Assembly: GCF_901212495.1 (NCBI RefSeq)
Contig: NZ_CAAKNY010000041.1
Location: 95,459 to 155,334, forward strand
Reading direction: 5' to 3'
Source: Collinsella aerofaciens
GTDB taxonomy: Bacteria > Actinomycetota > Coriobacteriia > Coriobacteriales > Coriobacteriaceae
Length of the DNA: 59,876 nucleotides
Below are positions 49,382-58,204 of this stretch, piece after piece (position 1 is the first letter of the stretch; the number at the start of each line of letters is the position of its first letter). The notes beneath the pieces are model-generated. The model saw only the letters and a program-made list of their open reading frames with translations. It did not search any database and had not been told where the DNA came from. The translations under genes were made by a program, and so were the position numbers.

Positions 49382-49646
49382 CGTGCTGCCTTTGAACTAT
49401 GCCATGCTCAAGTACTTTACCTGCCATGACGAGGCTTGCGCCGACGACGTCATGGAGGCCCTCAAGGGCGAGTACTCCTCGTTTACCGCTTTTACCAAGC
49501 CCAAGATGCAGGAGGCCCTGATGACCGCCGAGAAGAACGGTCTGATCAGCGAGTCCCGCTTTGACCTGGACGGCGCGGGCGAGGTCCGTGTCTACTACAG
49601 CGCTGATCAAGAGCAACGCGACACCATCAATTCCTACATCAAATAG
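49374..49646 (+). CDS. Small winged-helix-like protein in choline operon
   Basis: This 90-residue protein is encoded between the transporter and the shell genes, overlapping the transporter by eight bases (GTG start). Its pattern of helix-helix-helix (MLKYFTCHDEACADDVMEAL, FTKPKMQEALMTAEKNGLI) and a beta hairpin (ESRFDLDGAGEVRVYYSAD) is like a winged helix. It might regulate the operon or bind a shell component. No family is recognised with confidence. Confidence 0.6.
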   Translation: MSNVLPLNYAMLKYFTCHDEACADDVMEALKGEYSSFTAFTKPKMQEALMTAEKNGLISESRFDLDGAGEVRVYYSADQEQRDTINSYIK

Positions 49647-49661
49647 GAAAGGAGCTACCCC

Positions 49662-49958
49662 ATGCGCTATACCGGCGAAGAGGCCATCGGCCTCATTGAG
49701 ACCCTCGGCATGGTTCCGGCTCTGGAAGCCGCCGACAAGATGCTCAAGGCGGGCGACTGCGAGCTCGTGAGTTATGAAAACGTTGGCTCCACGCTCGTCA
49801 CCGTCATCGTCAAGGGCGATGTCGCTGCATGCGAGGCCGCCGTCAAGGCAGGCGTCGAGGCCGCATCGGCCATCGGCAAGGTCACGGCGCAAAACGTCAT
49901 GAAGCGCCCCGTTCCGCCTATTGGCGATGTTGTTTCCGTCCACGATGTGGATTTTTAG
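49662..49958 (+). CDS. BMC-H shell protein 1
   Basis: This 98-residue bacterial microcompartment shell protein has one BMC domain (EEAIGLIETLGMVPALEAAD, then LVTVIVKGDVAACEAAVKAG) and a short C-terminal tail (VMKRPVPPIGDVVSVHDVDF). Hexamers of this type tile the shell facets and conduct small molecules through a central pore. AAAGGAGC precedes the ATG. It is followed nine bases later by a second shell gene. Confidence 0.95.
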   Translation: MRYTGEEAIGLIETLGMVPALEAADKMLKAGDCELVSYENVGSTLVTVIVKGDVAACEAAVKAGVEAASAIGKVTAQNVMKRPVPPIGDVVSVHDVDF

Positions 49959-49967
49959 GAGGTCCTG

Positions 49968-50279
49968 ATGTCTGAAAGCAAAGGCAACGCATTCGGTGCC
50001 ATCGAGACCTTTGGCCTCGTGTGGGTGCTCGAAGCTGGCGACGCCATGTGCAAGGCCGGCGATGTGAACCTGATTGGTTACGAGAACACCGCCTCCGGCT
50101 ACATCTCGATTCTTGTCGAGGGCGATGTCTCGGCCGTCGAGGCAGCCGTTCACGCGGGCGTCGAGGCCGTCGAGGCCCTGGGCGCCGAGGTCTACAGCTC
50201 GGTTGTCATCCCGCGCCCGCATCCCGATCTGAAGAAGATCACCGATCGCTACCGTCTTGAGAACCTGCTTCCCTACTAA
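49968..50279 (+). CDS. BMC-H shell protein 2
   Basis: This 103-residue BMC-domain protein (NAFGAIETFGLVWVLEAGDA, ISILVEGDVSAVEAAVHAGV) is distinct from its neighbour, with VIPRPHPDLKKITDRYRLEN at its C-terminus. It would be a second hexameric facet protein. AGGAGG overlaps the end of the preceding gene. Confidence 0.95.
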   Translation: MSESKGNAFGAIETFGLVWVLEAGDAMCKAGDVNLIGYENTASGYISILVEGDVSAVEAAVHAGVEAVEALGAEVYSSVVIPRPHPDLKKITDRYRLENLLPY

Positions 50280-50290
50280 GGAGGTGTGCC

Positions 50291-51790
50291 ATGTCCCTTG
50301 TTGACACCGATCTTCGCTCCGTTCAGGAGGCGCGCATCCTTTTGGAGCACGCCGAGGAGTCGAGGGAAGCTCTCGAGGGTCTGCCCGGCACGCTTATCGA
50401 CGGATTTTTGGAGGCTCTGCGCGAGCGCTTGCTTCCGCATGCTGCCTCGTATGCTCAACTTGCCGTAGACGAGAGCGACTACGGCAACGCTGAGGACGAA
50501 CAGGTCCTCATCGAGTGGGTGCTCACTGAGCTTCTGGACGACGTGTACGCCCAGATGCCCACGCAGGAGCTCTACTCGCGCAGCACCACGCATTCCGTCG
50601 AGGTGGGCATCTCTAAGGGCACGGTCGTCTCGCTTTTGCCCGATTGGCTGTGCATTCCCACGATGCTTTCGCAGCTTGTGTGTGCCGTTGCATCCAAGAG
50701 CCCGATTGTCTTCTCGGCTCGCCAGCGTACACATGCCGCCTGCAAGGCCGTTATCGAGGACGTGCGCCATGTTGCCGCCGAGTGCCACTATCCGCTCGAC
50801 GCCCTCACGTATCTGGAGCTCTATGCCCCCGAGGGTGAAGAGTGGTTGGCGGCTCAGCCGGCCGTTCGCGTGCTTATTGATTCGCGCGAGTGCGAGCACA
50901 TCCACGTGGCCGATACCACGGGCAAGGATGTGTACTGCGCATCGATTGGCAACAATCCGGTCTTTGTGGAGCAAACCGCCGATTTGGCCCTGTGCGCCGA
51001 GGAAGTTGTGTGCGGCAAGTCGTTTTGCTACGGCATGCTGCCGGGCGCCGAGCAGTCGGTTGTAGTCGAGCAAGCTGTGGACGAGGCCTTTAAGACCGAG
51101 CTCAAGCACCGCGGCTGCTACTTCCTTTCCGACGAGGAGTGCCAGCGTCTTTACCACGTGTGTTTTCGCGAGGACGGGCGCACCTATCGTGAGCTCATTG
51201 GCAAATCGGCATGCGACCTGGCTCGTCGTGCAGACATCGCGGTGCCTGCCTCTACGCGCGTGCTCGTGGCCGAGAAGCCCTATGTCTCCGAGCGCAGCTT
51301 TTTCTCGCGCACTAAGTACGGCCCCGTGCTGTCTTACTACGTGGAGGAGAACTGGCGTGACGCCTGCGAGAAGTGCATCGAGCTGATCTTGAATAGCGGC
51401 TCGGGCAATGCGCTTTCGATCTTCTCGCGCGATGGCGAAGTTGTTCGTCAGTTTGTGCTCAAAAAGCCGGTGGGACGCATTCTTGTGAACGTGGGCACCG
51501 GCATGGGAGCTACCGGCTGCCATTCCACGTTGCCCAAGACCCTCACTGTTACCGGCTGGGAAAGCGCGACTACCTCGAATCTGGGTGTGACCTATCGCGA
51601 CTTTATCCGCCGGCGCCAGGTTGGGTGCAGCCTCGAGTCTTCTGATCTTTCTCTTCTCGAGGATGCCGGTCTCAACCGGGTGCCGGATCGGAAGATCGTC
51701 GCACATATGACCGAACAGCAGCCTGCAACAGAAGTTGCCCCGCAGGACAACACATGGTTTGCAAGCCTGCTTAAAAACATGACCGATTAG
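50291..51790 (+). CDS. CoA-acylating aldehyde dehydrogenase homologue with altered active-site Cys
   Basis: This 499-residue protein follows the AdhE/EutE/PduP layout: [20 protein letters not shown], the [20 protein letters not shown] segment (family GAGNTPVVID), and then the catalytic loop. In relatives the loop is F-D-N-x-x-x-C-A-S-E-Q; here it is [16 protein letters not shown], so Pro251 occupies the catalytic Cys place and a new Cys (246) sits five residues earlier. The rest of the fold is well preserved. Its expected job is acetaldehyde to acetyl-CoA in the microcompartment; its activity is in doubt. It lies between shell and cutC genes. Confidence 0.88.
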   Translation: MSLVDTDLRSVQEARILLEHAEESREALEGLPGTLIDGFLEALRERLLPHAASYAQLAVDESDYGNAEDEQVLIEWVLTELLDDVYAQMPTQELYSRSTTHSVEVGISKGTVVSLLPDWLCIPTMLSQLVCAVASKSPIVFSARQRTHAACKAVIEDVRHVAAECHYPLDALTYLELYAPEGEEWLAAQPAVRVLIDSRECEHIHVADTTGKDVYCASIGNNPVFVEQTADLALCAEEVVCGKSFCYGMLPGAEQSVVVEQAVDEAFKTELKHRGCYFLSDEECQRLYHVCFREDGRTYRELIGKSACDLARRADIAVPASTRVLVAEKPYVSERSFFSRTKYGPVLSYYVEENWRDACEKCIELILNSGSGNALSIFSRDGEVVRQFVLKKPVGRILVNVGTGMGATGCHSTLPKTLTVTGWESATTSNLGVTYRDFIRRRQVGCSLESSDLSLLEDAGLNRVPDRKIVAHMTEQQPATEVAPQDNTWFASLLKNMTD

Positions 51791-51806
51791 AAGAAAAGGA
51801 GTACTG

Positions 51807-54341
51807 ATGGATATTCAAGAGTTTGCCAAGCAGCTGTCCGACGCCACCAAGGACATGAGCGAAGAGCAGCGTGCAAACGTCCGTGCGATGTTCAGCAAGG
51901 TTGCCGACCAGCTTGATCGCCCCCTGGACAGCACCGTCGCCCACGCCGAGTGCACCGAGGTGCCCAACGGACCTACCGAGCGTCATCTGCGCTTGAAGCA
52001 GAACTTCCTCAAGCAGGTTCCCTCCATCACCACCTACCGCGCTCGCGCCGTCACCGAGTTTACCTGCAAGAACCCGGGCATGCCCAAGATCGAGCTGCGT
52101 GCCAAGTGCTTCCGCTATTGCTGCGAGACCGCCCCGCTGATCATCCAGGACGACGAGCTTATCGTCGGCAACCCCACGGGTGCTCCGCGCGCCGGCGCCT
52201 TCTCGCCCGATATCGCCTGGCGTTGGCTGCGCGACGAGCTCGACACCATTGGCACGCGCGCTCAGGACCCCTTCTACATCTCCGAAGAGGACAAGAAGTA
52301 CATGCGCGAGGAGCTCTTCCCGTTCTGGGAGGGCAAGTCGCTCGACGAGGTCTGCGAGGACCAGTACCGCGAGTGCGGCGGCTGGGAGCTCTCCGGTGAG
52401 TCCTTTGTTTCCGACTGCTCCTATCACCAGGTGAACGGCGGCGGCGACTCCAACCCCGGCTATGACGTCATCTTGATGAAGAAGGGCATGCAGGACATCC
52501 AGGACGAGGCTCGCGAGCACCTCAAGCACCTTGACTACGCAAACCCCGATGATCTGGACAAGATCTACTTCTACAAGTCCGTCATCGACACCACCGAGGG
52601 CGTTATGATCTACGCCCGCCGTCTGTCCGACTTCGCTTGCCGGAAGGCCCAGGAGTGCAGCGATCCCAAGCGCCGCGCCGAGCTCCTGCAGATCTGCGAG
52701 AACCTCAAGAACGTGCCTGCTCACAAGCCGCGCACCTTCTGGGAGGCCGTGCAGTCCGTATGGGTTGTCGAGAGCCTGCTGCCGGTCGAGGAGAACCAGA
52801 CCGGTATGTCCATCGGCCGCGTTGACCAGTATATGTATCCCTTCTACAAGGCCGACAAAGAGGCTGGCCGCCTGACCGACTACCAGGCCTTTGATATCGC
52901 CGGCTGCATGCTCATCAAGATGAGCGAGATGATGTGGGCTACCTCCGAGGACGCTTCCAAGTTCTTCGCCGGCTATCAGCCGTTCGTCAACATGACGCTC
53001 GGCGGCGTGACCCGCTCCGGCGCCGACGCCACCAACGACCTCACCTACCTGCTGATGGACGCCGTTCGTCACGTCAAGATCTACCAGCCTTCCCTGGCTT
53101 GCCGTATTCACAACAAGAGCCCCGAGAAGTACCTGCGCAAGATCGTCGACGTTGTTCGCTCCGGCATGGGCTTCCCCGCTTGCCACTTTGACGACACACA
53201 CATCAAGATGATGCTTGCCAAGGGCGTTTCTGTTGAGGACGCACGCGACTACTGCATGATGGGTTGCGTCGAACCGCAGAAGTCCGGCCGCCTGTATCAG
53301 TGGACCTCCACCTCCTACACTCAGTGGCCCATCGCCATCGAGCTCACGCTCAACCACGGCGTGCCCCTGTGGTATGGCAAGCAGGTTACCCCCGACCTGG
53401 GCGACCTCGACCAGTACCACACCTTTGAGGAGTTCGAGGCTGCGGTCAAGAGCACCATCTACTACATCACCAAGTGGACGAGCGTCATGACGGTGATTTC
53501 GCAGCGCGTACATCGCGACATGGCTCCTAAGCCCCTCATGTCCATCATGTTCGAGGGCTGCATGGAGTCCGGCAAGGACGTCTCTGCCGGCGGCGCCATG
53601 TACAACTTCGGACCCGGTGTCGTGTGGAGCGGTCTTGCTACCTATGCCGACTCCATGGCCGCTATCAAGAAGCTCGTCTTTGACGACCACAAGTACACGC
53701 TGTGCGAGCTCAACGAGGGCCTCAAGGCCGATTTTGAGGGCTATGAGAGGATGCGTCAGGACTGCCTGGACGCCCCCAAGTACGGTAATGACGACGACTA
53801 TGCCGATCACTTCGTGGCGGACATCGTCTACTTCACCGAGCATATCCACAGCCAGTTCAAGACCCTGTACTCGCGCCTGTCCCACGGCACGCTGTCCATC
53901 TCCAACAACACCCCGTTTGGCCAGATGACCGGCGCTTCTGCCAACGGCCGCAAGGCTTGGACCCCGCTGTCCGACGGCATCAGCCCCACCCAGGGTGCCG
54001 ACCACAATGGCCCCACAGCCATCATCAAGTCGGTCTCCAAGATGAGCAACGACAGCATGAACATCGGCATGGTGCACAACTTCAAGCTCATGGCCGGCCT
54101 GCTGGATACCCCCGAGGGCGAAAACGGCCTGGTCACGCTTCTGCGTACGGCCTGCATGTACGGCAACGGCGAGATGCAGTTCAACTACCTGGATAACCAG
54201 ACACTGCTCGACGCCCAGGCTCATCCCGAGGAGCATCGCGACCTTGTGGTTCGCGTCGCCGGCTACAGCGCGTTCTTCGTCGAGCTGTGCAAGGACGTTC
54301 AGGACGAGATCATCAGCCGCACGATGCTGACCAAGCTCTAA
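51807..54341 (+). CDS. cutC: Choline trimethylamine-lyase
   Basis: This 844-residue glycyl radical enzyme cleaves choline to trimethylamine and acetaldehyde. With an offset of two from the characterised Desulfovibrio enzyme all key residues are present: Tyr206 and Asp214 ([16 protein letters not shown]), Phe393 (GYQPFVNMT), thiyl Cys487 and Glu489 (MGCVEPQ), Thr500 and Tyr504 ([11 protein letters not shown]), and the radical Gly819 in RVAGYSAFF. These residues separate it from propanediol and glycerol dehydratases. No long N-terminal extension is present. GAAAAGGAG precedes the ATG; cutD follows. Confidence 0.97.
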   Translation: MDIQEFAKQLSDATKDMSEEQRANVRAMFSKVADQLDRPLDSTVAHAECTEVPNGPTERHLRLKQNFLKQVPSITTYRARAVTEFTCKNPGMPKIELRAKCFRYCCETAPLIIQDDELIVGNPTGAPRAGAFSPDIAWRWLRDELDTIGTRAQDPFYISEEDKKYMREELFPFWEGKSLDEVCEDQYRECGGWELSGESFVSDCSYHQVNGGGDSNPGYDVILMKKGMQDIQDEAREHLKHLDYANPDDLDKIYFYKSVIDTTEGVMIYARRLSDFACRKAQECSDPKRRAELLQICENLKNVPAHKPRTFWEAVQSVWVVESLLPVEENQTGMSIGRVDQYMYPFYKADKEAGRLTDYQAFDIAGCMLIKMSEMMWATSEDASKFFAGYQPFVNMTLGGVTRSGADATNDLTYLLMDAVRHVKIYQPSLACRIHNKSPEKYLRKIVDVVRSGMGFPACHFDDTHIKMMLAKGVSVEDARDYCMMGCVEPQKSGRLYQWTSTSYTQWPIAIELTLNHGVPLWYGKQVTPDLGDLDQYHTFEEFEAAVKSTIYYITKWTSVMTVISQRVHRDMAPKPLMSIMFEGCMESGKDVSAGGAMYNFGPGVVWSGLATYADSMAAIKKLVFDDHKYTLCELNEGLKADFEGYERMRQDCLDAPKYGNDDDYADHFVADIVYFTEHIHSQFKTLYSRLSHGTLSISNNTPFGQMTGASANGRKAWTPLSDGISPTQGADHNGPTAIIKSVSKMSNDSMNIGMVHNFKLMAGLLDTPEGENGLVTLLRTACMYGNGEMQFNYLDNQTLLDAQAHPEEHRDLVVRVAGYSAFFVELCKDVQDEIISRTMLTKL

Positions 54342-54396
54342 GCACGTAACCACTCAAGCCCAAATGGGCGCAACCCCAACAGAAAGGAGGACGCAC

Positions 54397-55344
54397 ATGA
54401 GCGAGCAGCTGGAAGAGAGCCTCGAGCGCCGCGCGCGCATCTTCAATACGCAGAAGTACAACATGTACGACGGCCCGGGCATTCGCTCCATCGCGTTCTT
54501 CAAGGGATGCCCTCTGCGCTGCAAGTGGTGCTCCAATCCCGAGAGCCAGCATCGTGGTTTTGAGGTCATGTTCAAGCAGACTGCTTGCGTGAACTGCGGG
54601 GCGTGCGTCGAGGCGTGCCCCGCAGGGGTTCACCAGTTCGTCAATGGCGAGCATGTGGTGGACCGCACCAAGCAGTGCCTGGGCTGCGGTGCCTGTGAGA
54701 AGGCCTGCCTGCAAAAGGCGCTTTCCATCATGGGCGAGGATCGCAAGATCTGCGACCTGGTTTCGTTTATGGACCAGGATGCGGACTTCTACCGTATGTC
54801 CGGTGGCGGCGTGACCCTGGGCGGCGGTGAGGTCTTGGCACAGCCCGAGGCCGCCCGCGCCCTGCTTACGGCCTGCAAGGACCGCGGCTACCACACGGCG
54901 ATCGAGACATGCGGCTACACCAAGACCGAGACGATTCTTGATATCGCGCGCTACGTTGACTTGTTCTTGTTCGACATCAAGCAGATGGACCCGGTCAAGC
55001 ACAAGCAGTGGACCGGCGTGAACAACGAGCAGATTCTCGCCAACATCCGTGCCCTGCTGGAAAACGGCTTTAACGTGCGCGTGCGCATGCCGCTGCTTCA
55101 CGGGGTGAACGATGACAAGGCCGAGATAGACGCCATGATCGAGTTCTTCACGCCGTATCGCTACCAGAAGAACTTCGACGGCGTAGACCTGCTCCCGTAC
55201 CACAAGTTGGGCGTGGGCAAGTACGCGCAGCTCGGCCGTGACTACGAGATCGAAGGCGACCCGTCGCTTTCCGAGGACGACCTAAACCGCATCGAGGGCT
55301 GGATCTCCGAGGCGGACTTCAAGGTCAACCTCGTTCGGCACTAG
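54397..55344 (+). CDS. cutD: CutC-activating radical SAM enzyme
   Basis: This 315-residue activase installs the glycyl radical on CutC. It has the CxxxCxxC SAM-cluster motif in FFKGCPLRCKWCSNPE, and two ferredoxin-type clusters (CVNCGACVEACPAG; CLGCGACEKACLQKAL) inserted before the barrel core (SGGGVTLGGGEVLAQPEAA). AAAGGAGG sits just before ATG 54397; an earlier in-frame ATG (54364) places that site inside the gene. It is cytoplasmic and co-transcribed with cutC. Confidence 0.96.
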   Translation: MSEQLEESLERRARIFNTQKYNMYDGPGIRSIAFFKGCPLRCKWCSNPESQHRGFEVMFKQTACVNCGACVEACPAGVHQFVNGEHVVDRTKQCLGCGACEKACLQKALSIMGEDRKICDLVSFMDQDADFYRMSGGGVTLGGGEVLAQPEAARALLTACKDRGYHTAIETCGYTKTETILDIARYVDLFLFDIKQMDPVKHKQWTGVNNEQILANIRALLENGFNVRVRMPLLHGVNDDKAEIDAMIEFFTPYRYQKNFDGVDLLPYHKLGVGKYAQLGRDYEIEGDPSLSEDDLNRIEGWISEADFKVNLVRH

Positions 55345-55353
55345 GGGTGGGGC

Positions 55354-55692
55354 ATGGAGCATCTTCAGCGCATCATCCAAGAGTCGGTCGACGGTAAGGA
55401 AGTCGTGTTGGCACACGTCATCGCGTCTCCCGCGCCGGATATCTACGACCGCATCGGCGTGCCGCATGGCCAATCCATCGGCATCCTCACGCTGTCGCCG
55501 GAGGAGACCTCCATTATCGCGGCCGATATCGCCGCGAAGGCGGCTCCGGTGAGCATCGGGTTTCTCGATCGCTTTACCGGTGCTGTGGTGGTCTTGGGCG
55601 ACGTGCAAAGCGTCGAGACGTCGATGCAGGAGGTCGTTCGCGTTCTCCATGACGGCCTGGGATTTCGTGCTCATGAGGTCACGAGGTCGTGA
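55354..55692 (+). CDS. PduU/EutS-type (permuted BMC) shell protein
   Basis: This 112-residue protein follows PduU/EutS closely: an N-terminal RIIQESVDGKEVVLAHVIA strand pair, then GILTLSPEETSIIAADIAAK, VSIGFLDRFTGAVVVLGD and a C-terminal helix. The permuted BMC fold lets such hexamers bend and fill a beta-barrel over the pore. Its stop overlaps the next start. Confidence 0.92.
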   Translation: MEHLQRIIQESVDGKEVVLAHVIASPAPDIYDRIGVPHGQSIGILTLSPEETSIIAADIAAKAAPVSIGFLDRFTGAVVVLGDVQSVETSMQEVVRVLHDGLGFRAHEVTRS

Positions 55693-56141
55693 TGGGAGAT
55701 CGCCTTATGGTCATCGGCTTGCCCGGATCGGGTAAGTCGACGATCTCCGATCTGGTGGAGGGGGAGCCCTCCGACCATCAGCATCGGGAAGATTGCTTGT
55801 ATCGTTCGCGCAGCTTCGAGGTTCCGGGGAGCTATATCGAGAACCACTGGATGCACAGCATCGTGATCATGTTGTCGCAAAACCAGGCTTCTGGGGTGCT
55901 CCTTTTGATCGACGGGGCGAGCGGCGAGACGCTCTACTCGAGCGGTTTTGCCCGTGCGTTCAATGAGCCCTGCTTGGGCGTGCTTACCAAGTGCGACCTG
56001 CTGAGCGAAGAGGAACGCGAGCAAGGGCTGGCCAGGCTCGTGGATGCCGGCGTCGATATGGCACTTTGCCTTTCGACAACAACCGGGGAGGGCGTGAACG
56101 AATTATTGGACTGGGTGCGAAACGTCGCACCCAACGAGTGA
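55692..56141 (+). CDS. EutP/PduV-like small GTPase
   Basis: This 149-residue P-loop protein has GLPGSGKS (G1), SRSFEVPGSYIEN in place of the usual switch and DTPGEY, and LTKCDL (G4). It belongs to the EutP/PduV family, associated with microcompartments (localisation or movement). The ATG at 55692 overlaps the previous stop as TGATG; a GTG directly before it is possible. Confidence 0.88.
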   Translation: MGDRLMVIGLPGSGKSTISDLVEGEPSDHQHREDCLYRSRSFEVPGSYIENHWMHSIVIMLSQNQASGVLLLIDGASGETLYSSGFARAFNEPCLGVLTKCDLLSEEEREQGLARLVDAGVDMALCLSTTTGEGVNELLDWVRNVAPNE

Positions 56142-56168
56142 CCGATAACCAGAAAGGAGGAGACACCT

Positions 56169-56795
56169 ATGTTCTATGTAACCGAAAACGAGCTGCGCGG
56201 CGCGTACAACCGGGAACATTTTTCCAGCTATACGCTGCCCGAGGACGCCAAACTCACCCCGAGCGCCCGTCAGTTCCTCATCGATTTTCACATCGACTTT
56301 AACGAGGGCTACGGGGCTGCTTGCGGCAATGCTGACACCTCTGTGCACGATCCTGCCGCCGCTGCGGCCCGCGCCGAGGATGCCCTGGCATCGTTTTACG
56401 ACGATATCGCCGTTTTGGGTGCCCGACTACGCATGCTGGGCCGCAACGCCCTGGGAATCGAGAACGATATCGCCCATGTGTGCGACACGTTGGGAACCCT
56501 GTGGCAAAACCACACCGACCTGGGCGGTCTCCTTTCCGAATGCGAAGCCGCAGGCGACGCTTTGACAGCGCCCGTGCTCCCGCCGCTTTCCGCGGCAGTG
56601 CACCCGCTCTATTACGAGATGGCGCTGCTCGAAGCCGAGCTCGCGCGCACGCAGCGCTTTTGGGCGCAGGCTGCGGGCGAGATGACGGCCGAGGGCCATG
56701 CCAGCGTTGACGCGTGGGCGCAAAGCGTGACTCGCTGTCGTGCGTGCCTGGCTACGTGTTTGGAAAAGGTCGCAGGGGAGGCGCACCATGGTTGA
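56169..56795 (+). CDS. EutT-like protein without adenosyltransferase hallmarks
   Basis: This 208-residue protein begins with a segment resembling EutT (TENELRGAYNREHF...LPEDAKLTPSARQFLIDFHID) and continues as a helical bundle with CRACLATC near its C-terminus. The HX11CCXXC metal motif of EutT is absent. Since CutC needs no cobalamin, an adaptor or scaffold role in the microcompartment is more likely. AAAGGAGG precedes the ATG. It overlaps the next gene by eight bases. Confidence 0.7.
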   Translation: MFYVTENELRGAYNREHFSSYTLPEDAKLTPSARQFLIDFHIDFNEGYGAACGNADTSVHDPAAAAARAEDALASFYDDIAVLGARLRMLGRNALGIENDIAHVCDTLGTLWQNHTDLGGLLSECEAAGDALTAPVLPPLSAAVHPLYYEMALLEAELARTQRFWAQAAGEMTAEGHASVDAWAQSVTRCRACLATCLEKVAGEAHHG

Positions 56796-57636
56796 TTTCG
56801 AGGCCGCCAACGCTCGCCTTCAAGATCTGCTCGACCGTGTGGGCAGCCCGCGCCCGGTAAGCGCCGACGAGCCCTTGTATTGCGGTCTTGACGTGGGCAC
56901 CGCATTTATCGTGCTCGCTGTGGTTGACGCCGCGGGTGAGCCTGTGGCCTGCGCGTATCGCTTTGCCAGCGTGGTCAAGGACGGCATGGTCGTCGACTAC
57001 ATGGGTGCGGTCGATATCGCGCGCGAGCTCAAGGAGGAGCTCGAACAGCGGCTCGGGCGCGAGCTTGAGCCCTGTGCCGTGGCCCTTCCTCCGGGAACCG
57101 AGGGTCTTGACGGCGGCGTTGTCAAAAACGTCGCCGAGGGAGCGGGGCTCGACGTGGTTGCCGTCTTTGACGAGCCCACGGCCGCAAATCTGCTCATCGG
57201 TGCACGCGATGGCGCCGTGGTGGATATCGGCGGCGGCACCACCGGCATCTCCGTCATCCAGAACGGCCGCGTGGTGGAGTGCATCGACGAGTCTACGGGC
57301 GGAACGCACTTCTCCCTTGTGCTGGCCGGTGCTCGCGGCATGAGCTTTGACGAAGCCGAGCTCTACAAGCGCGACCCTGCTCATCACCGTGAGATTTTCC
57401 CCGTCGTCAAGCCCACGATTGACAAGGTGGCAAGCATTATCGCCCGTGCCATCGATGGCTATGACGTACCGGAGATTGTCCTGGTGGGCGGCACGGCCGA
57501 GCTCACGGGCATCGAGGCTCCGGTTGAGAAGACACTGGGTATCCCGGTGCACAAGCCCAACCACCCCATGTTCGTGACGCCGCTGGGCATTGCCTTGGGA
57601 TGCCAGGCCGCTGCCGCAGGTGACCTCGATGCTTGA
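56788..57636 (+). CDS. EutJ-like chaperone (actin/Hsp70-like ATPase)
   Basis: This 282-residue protein has the sugar-kinase/Hsp70/actin fold: GLDVGTAFIVLAVVD (phosphate 1), FDEPTAANLLIGARDGAVVD, IGGGTTGISV (phosphate 2) and LVGGTAELTG (adenosine). EutJ-type proteins are thought to help assemble or load microcompartment cargo. AGGGGAGG precedes ATG 56788, and both ends overlap neighbouring genes, showing tight translational coupling. Confidence 0.9.
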   Translation: MVDFEAANARLQDLLDRVGSPRPVSADEPLYCGLDVGTAFIVLAVVDAAGEPVACAYRFASVVKDGMVVDYMGAVDIARELKEELEQRLGRELEPCAVALPPGTEGLDGGVVKNVAEGAGLDVVAVFDEPTAANLLIGARDGAVVDIGGGTTGISVIQNGRVVECIDESTGGTHFSLVLAGARGMSFDEAELYKRDPAHHREIFPVVKPTIDKVASIIARAIDGYDVPEIVLVGGTAELTGIEAPVEKTLGIPVHKPNHPMFVTPLGIALGCQAAAAGDLDA

Positions 57637-57934
57637 TATCAAGGTCATCAAGGCGCCTGCTCCCGGCACGATGGCGATCTTGCGCCAGCGCTCGGGCAAT
57701 CGTTGGAACGAGGAGTTCCTGCCGGCGGCCGTGGGCCTTGTGCAGGGAAAGCTCATCGACATGGTTGTTGCGAGCGACATCGCCGAGAAGACGGCGGGCG
57801 TCGAGGTCACGGATATTCGCGGGAGCTGCCCGCAAAACATGATTCTTCTGGCCATCGCCGGAGACACGGCGGAGGTCATGGAGTGTTTGGAACGCATCAA
57901 GGAAGGAGGGGACGGCGCCAATGCTCATCTGTAA
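57629..57934 (+). CDS. BMC-domain shell protein with N-terminal extension
   Basis: This 101-residue protein has a short N-terminal strand segment (LDIKVIKAPAPGTMAILRQR) and then a BMC-type pattern AVGLVQGKLIDMVVASDIAE ... NMILLAIAGDTAEVMECLERI, matching the strand-helix order of BMC-H. It overlaps EutJ by eight bases and BMC-P by 14. It is probably a minor shell hexamer. Confidence 0.75.
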   Translation: MLDIKVIKAPAPGTMAILRQRSGNRWNEEFLPAAVGLVQGKLIDMVVASDIAEKTAGVEVTDIRGSCPQNMILLAIAGDTAEVMECLERIKEGGDGANAHL

Positions 57935-58190
57935 GCTCATCGATTCCATTTGGGCGACCCGTAAGTACGAGGAGCTCGACGGCATGAAGTTAATGCGCGT
58001 CGAGGTCATCGACGGCCCGGAATCCGGACGTCGCCTGGTGTGCGTCGACACCATCAGCGCGGGAACCGGAGACCGCGTGCTTGTGGCTACGGGTTCGGCT
58101 GCCTACCACTTCATGCGCGAGACCTTTGGTAAGAACGCACCCGTGGATGCGGCCATTGTAGGAATTATCGACGAAGACGTGAGTCTGTAG
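57921..58190 (+). CDS. BMC-P pentameric vertex protein (EutN/CcmL)
   Basis: This 89-residue protein begins ICKLIDSIWATRKYEELDGM and contains VLVATGSAAYHF and AAIVGIIDED, the EutN/CcmL pattern. Pentamers cap the vertices of the polyhedral shell. Its start lies inside the preceding gene. Confidence 0.95.
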   Translation: MLICKLIDSIWATRKYEELDGMKLMRVEVIDGPESGRRLVCVDTISAGTGDRVLVATGSAAYHFMRETFGKNAPVDAAIVGIIDEDVSL

Positions 58191-58204
58191 GAAAGGAGGA
58201 AGAG

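Noticed and set aside
51807..54341. Propanediol or glycerol dehydratase (other glycyl-radical enzymes)
   Set aside because: Tyr206, Asp214, Phe393, Thr500 and Tyr504 match the choline-lyase set with a constant offset of two.
51771..54353. 860-codon open frame antisense to cutC
   Set aside because: cutC has every catalytic residue on the plus strand; the antisense frame is compositionally biased (Leu/Val/Gly/His) and has no motif.
56169..56795. Functional cobalamin adenosyltransferase EutT
   Set aside because: The required HX11CCXXC metal motif is not present and the pathway enzyme does not need cobalamin.
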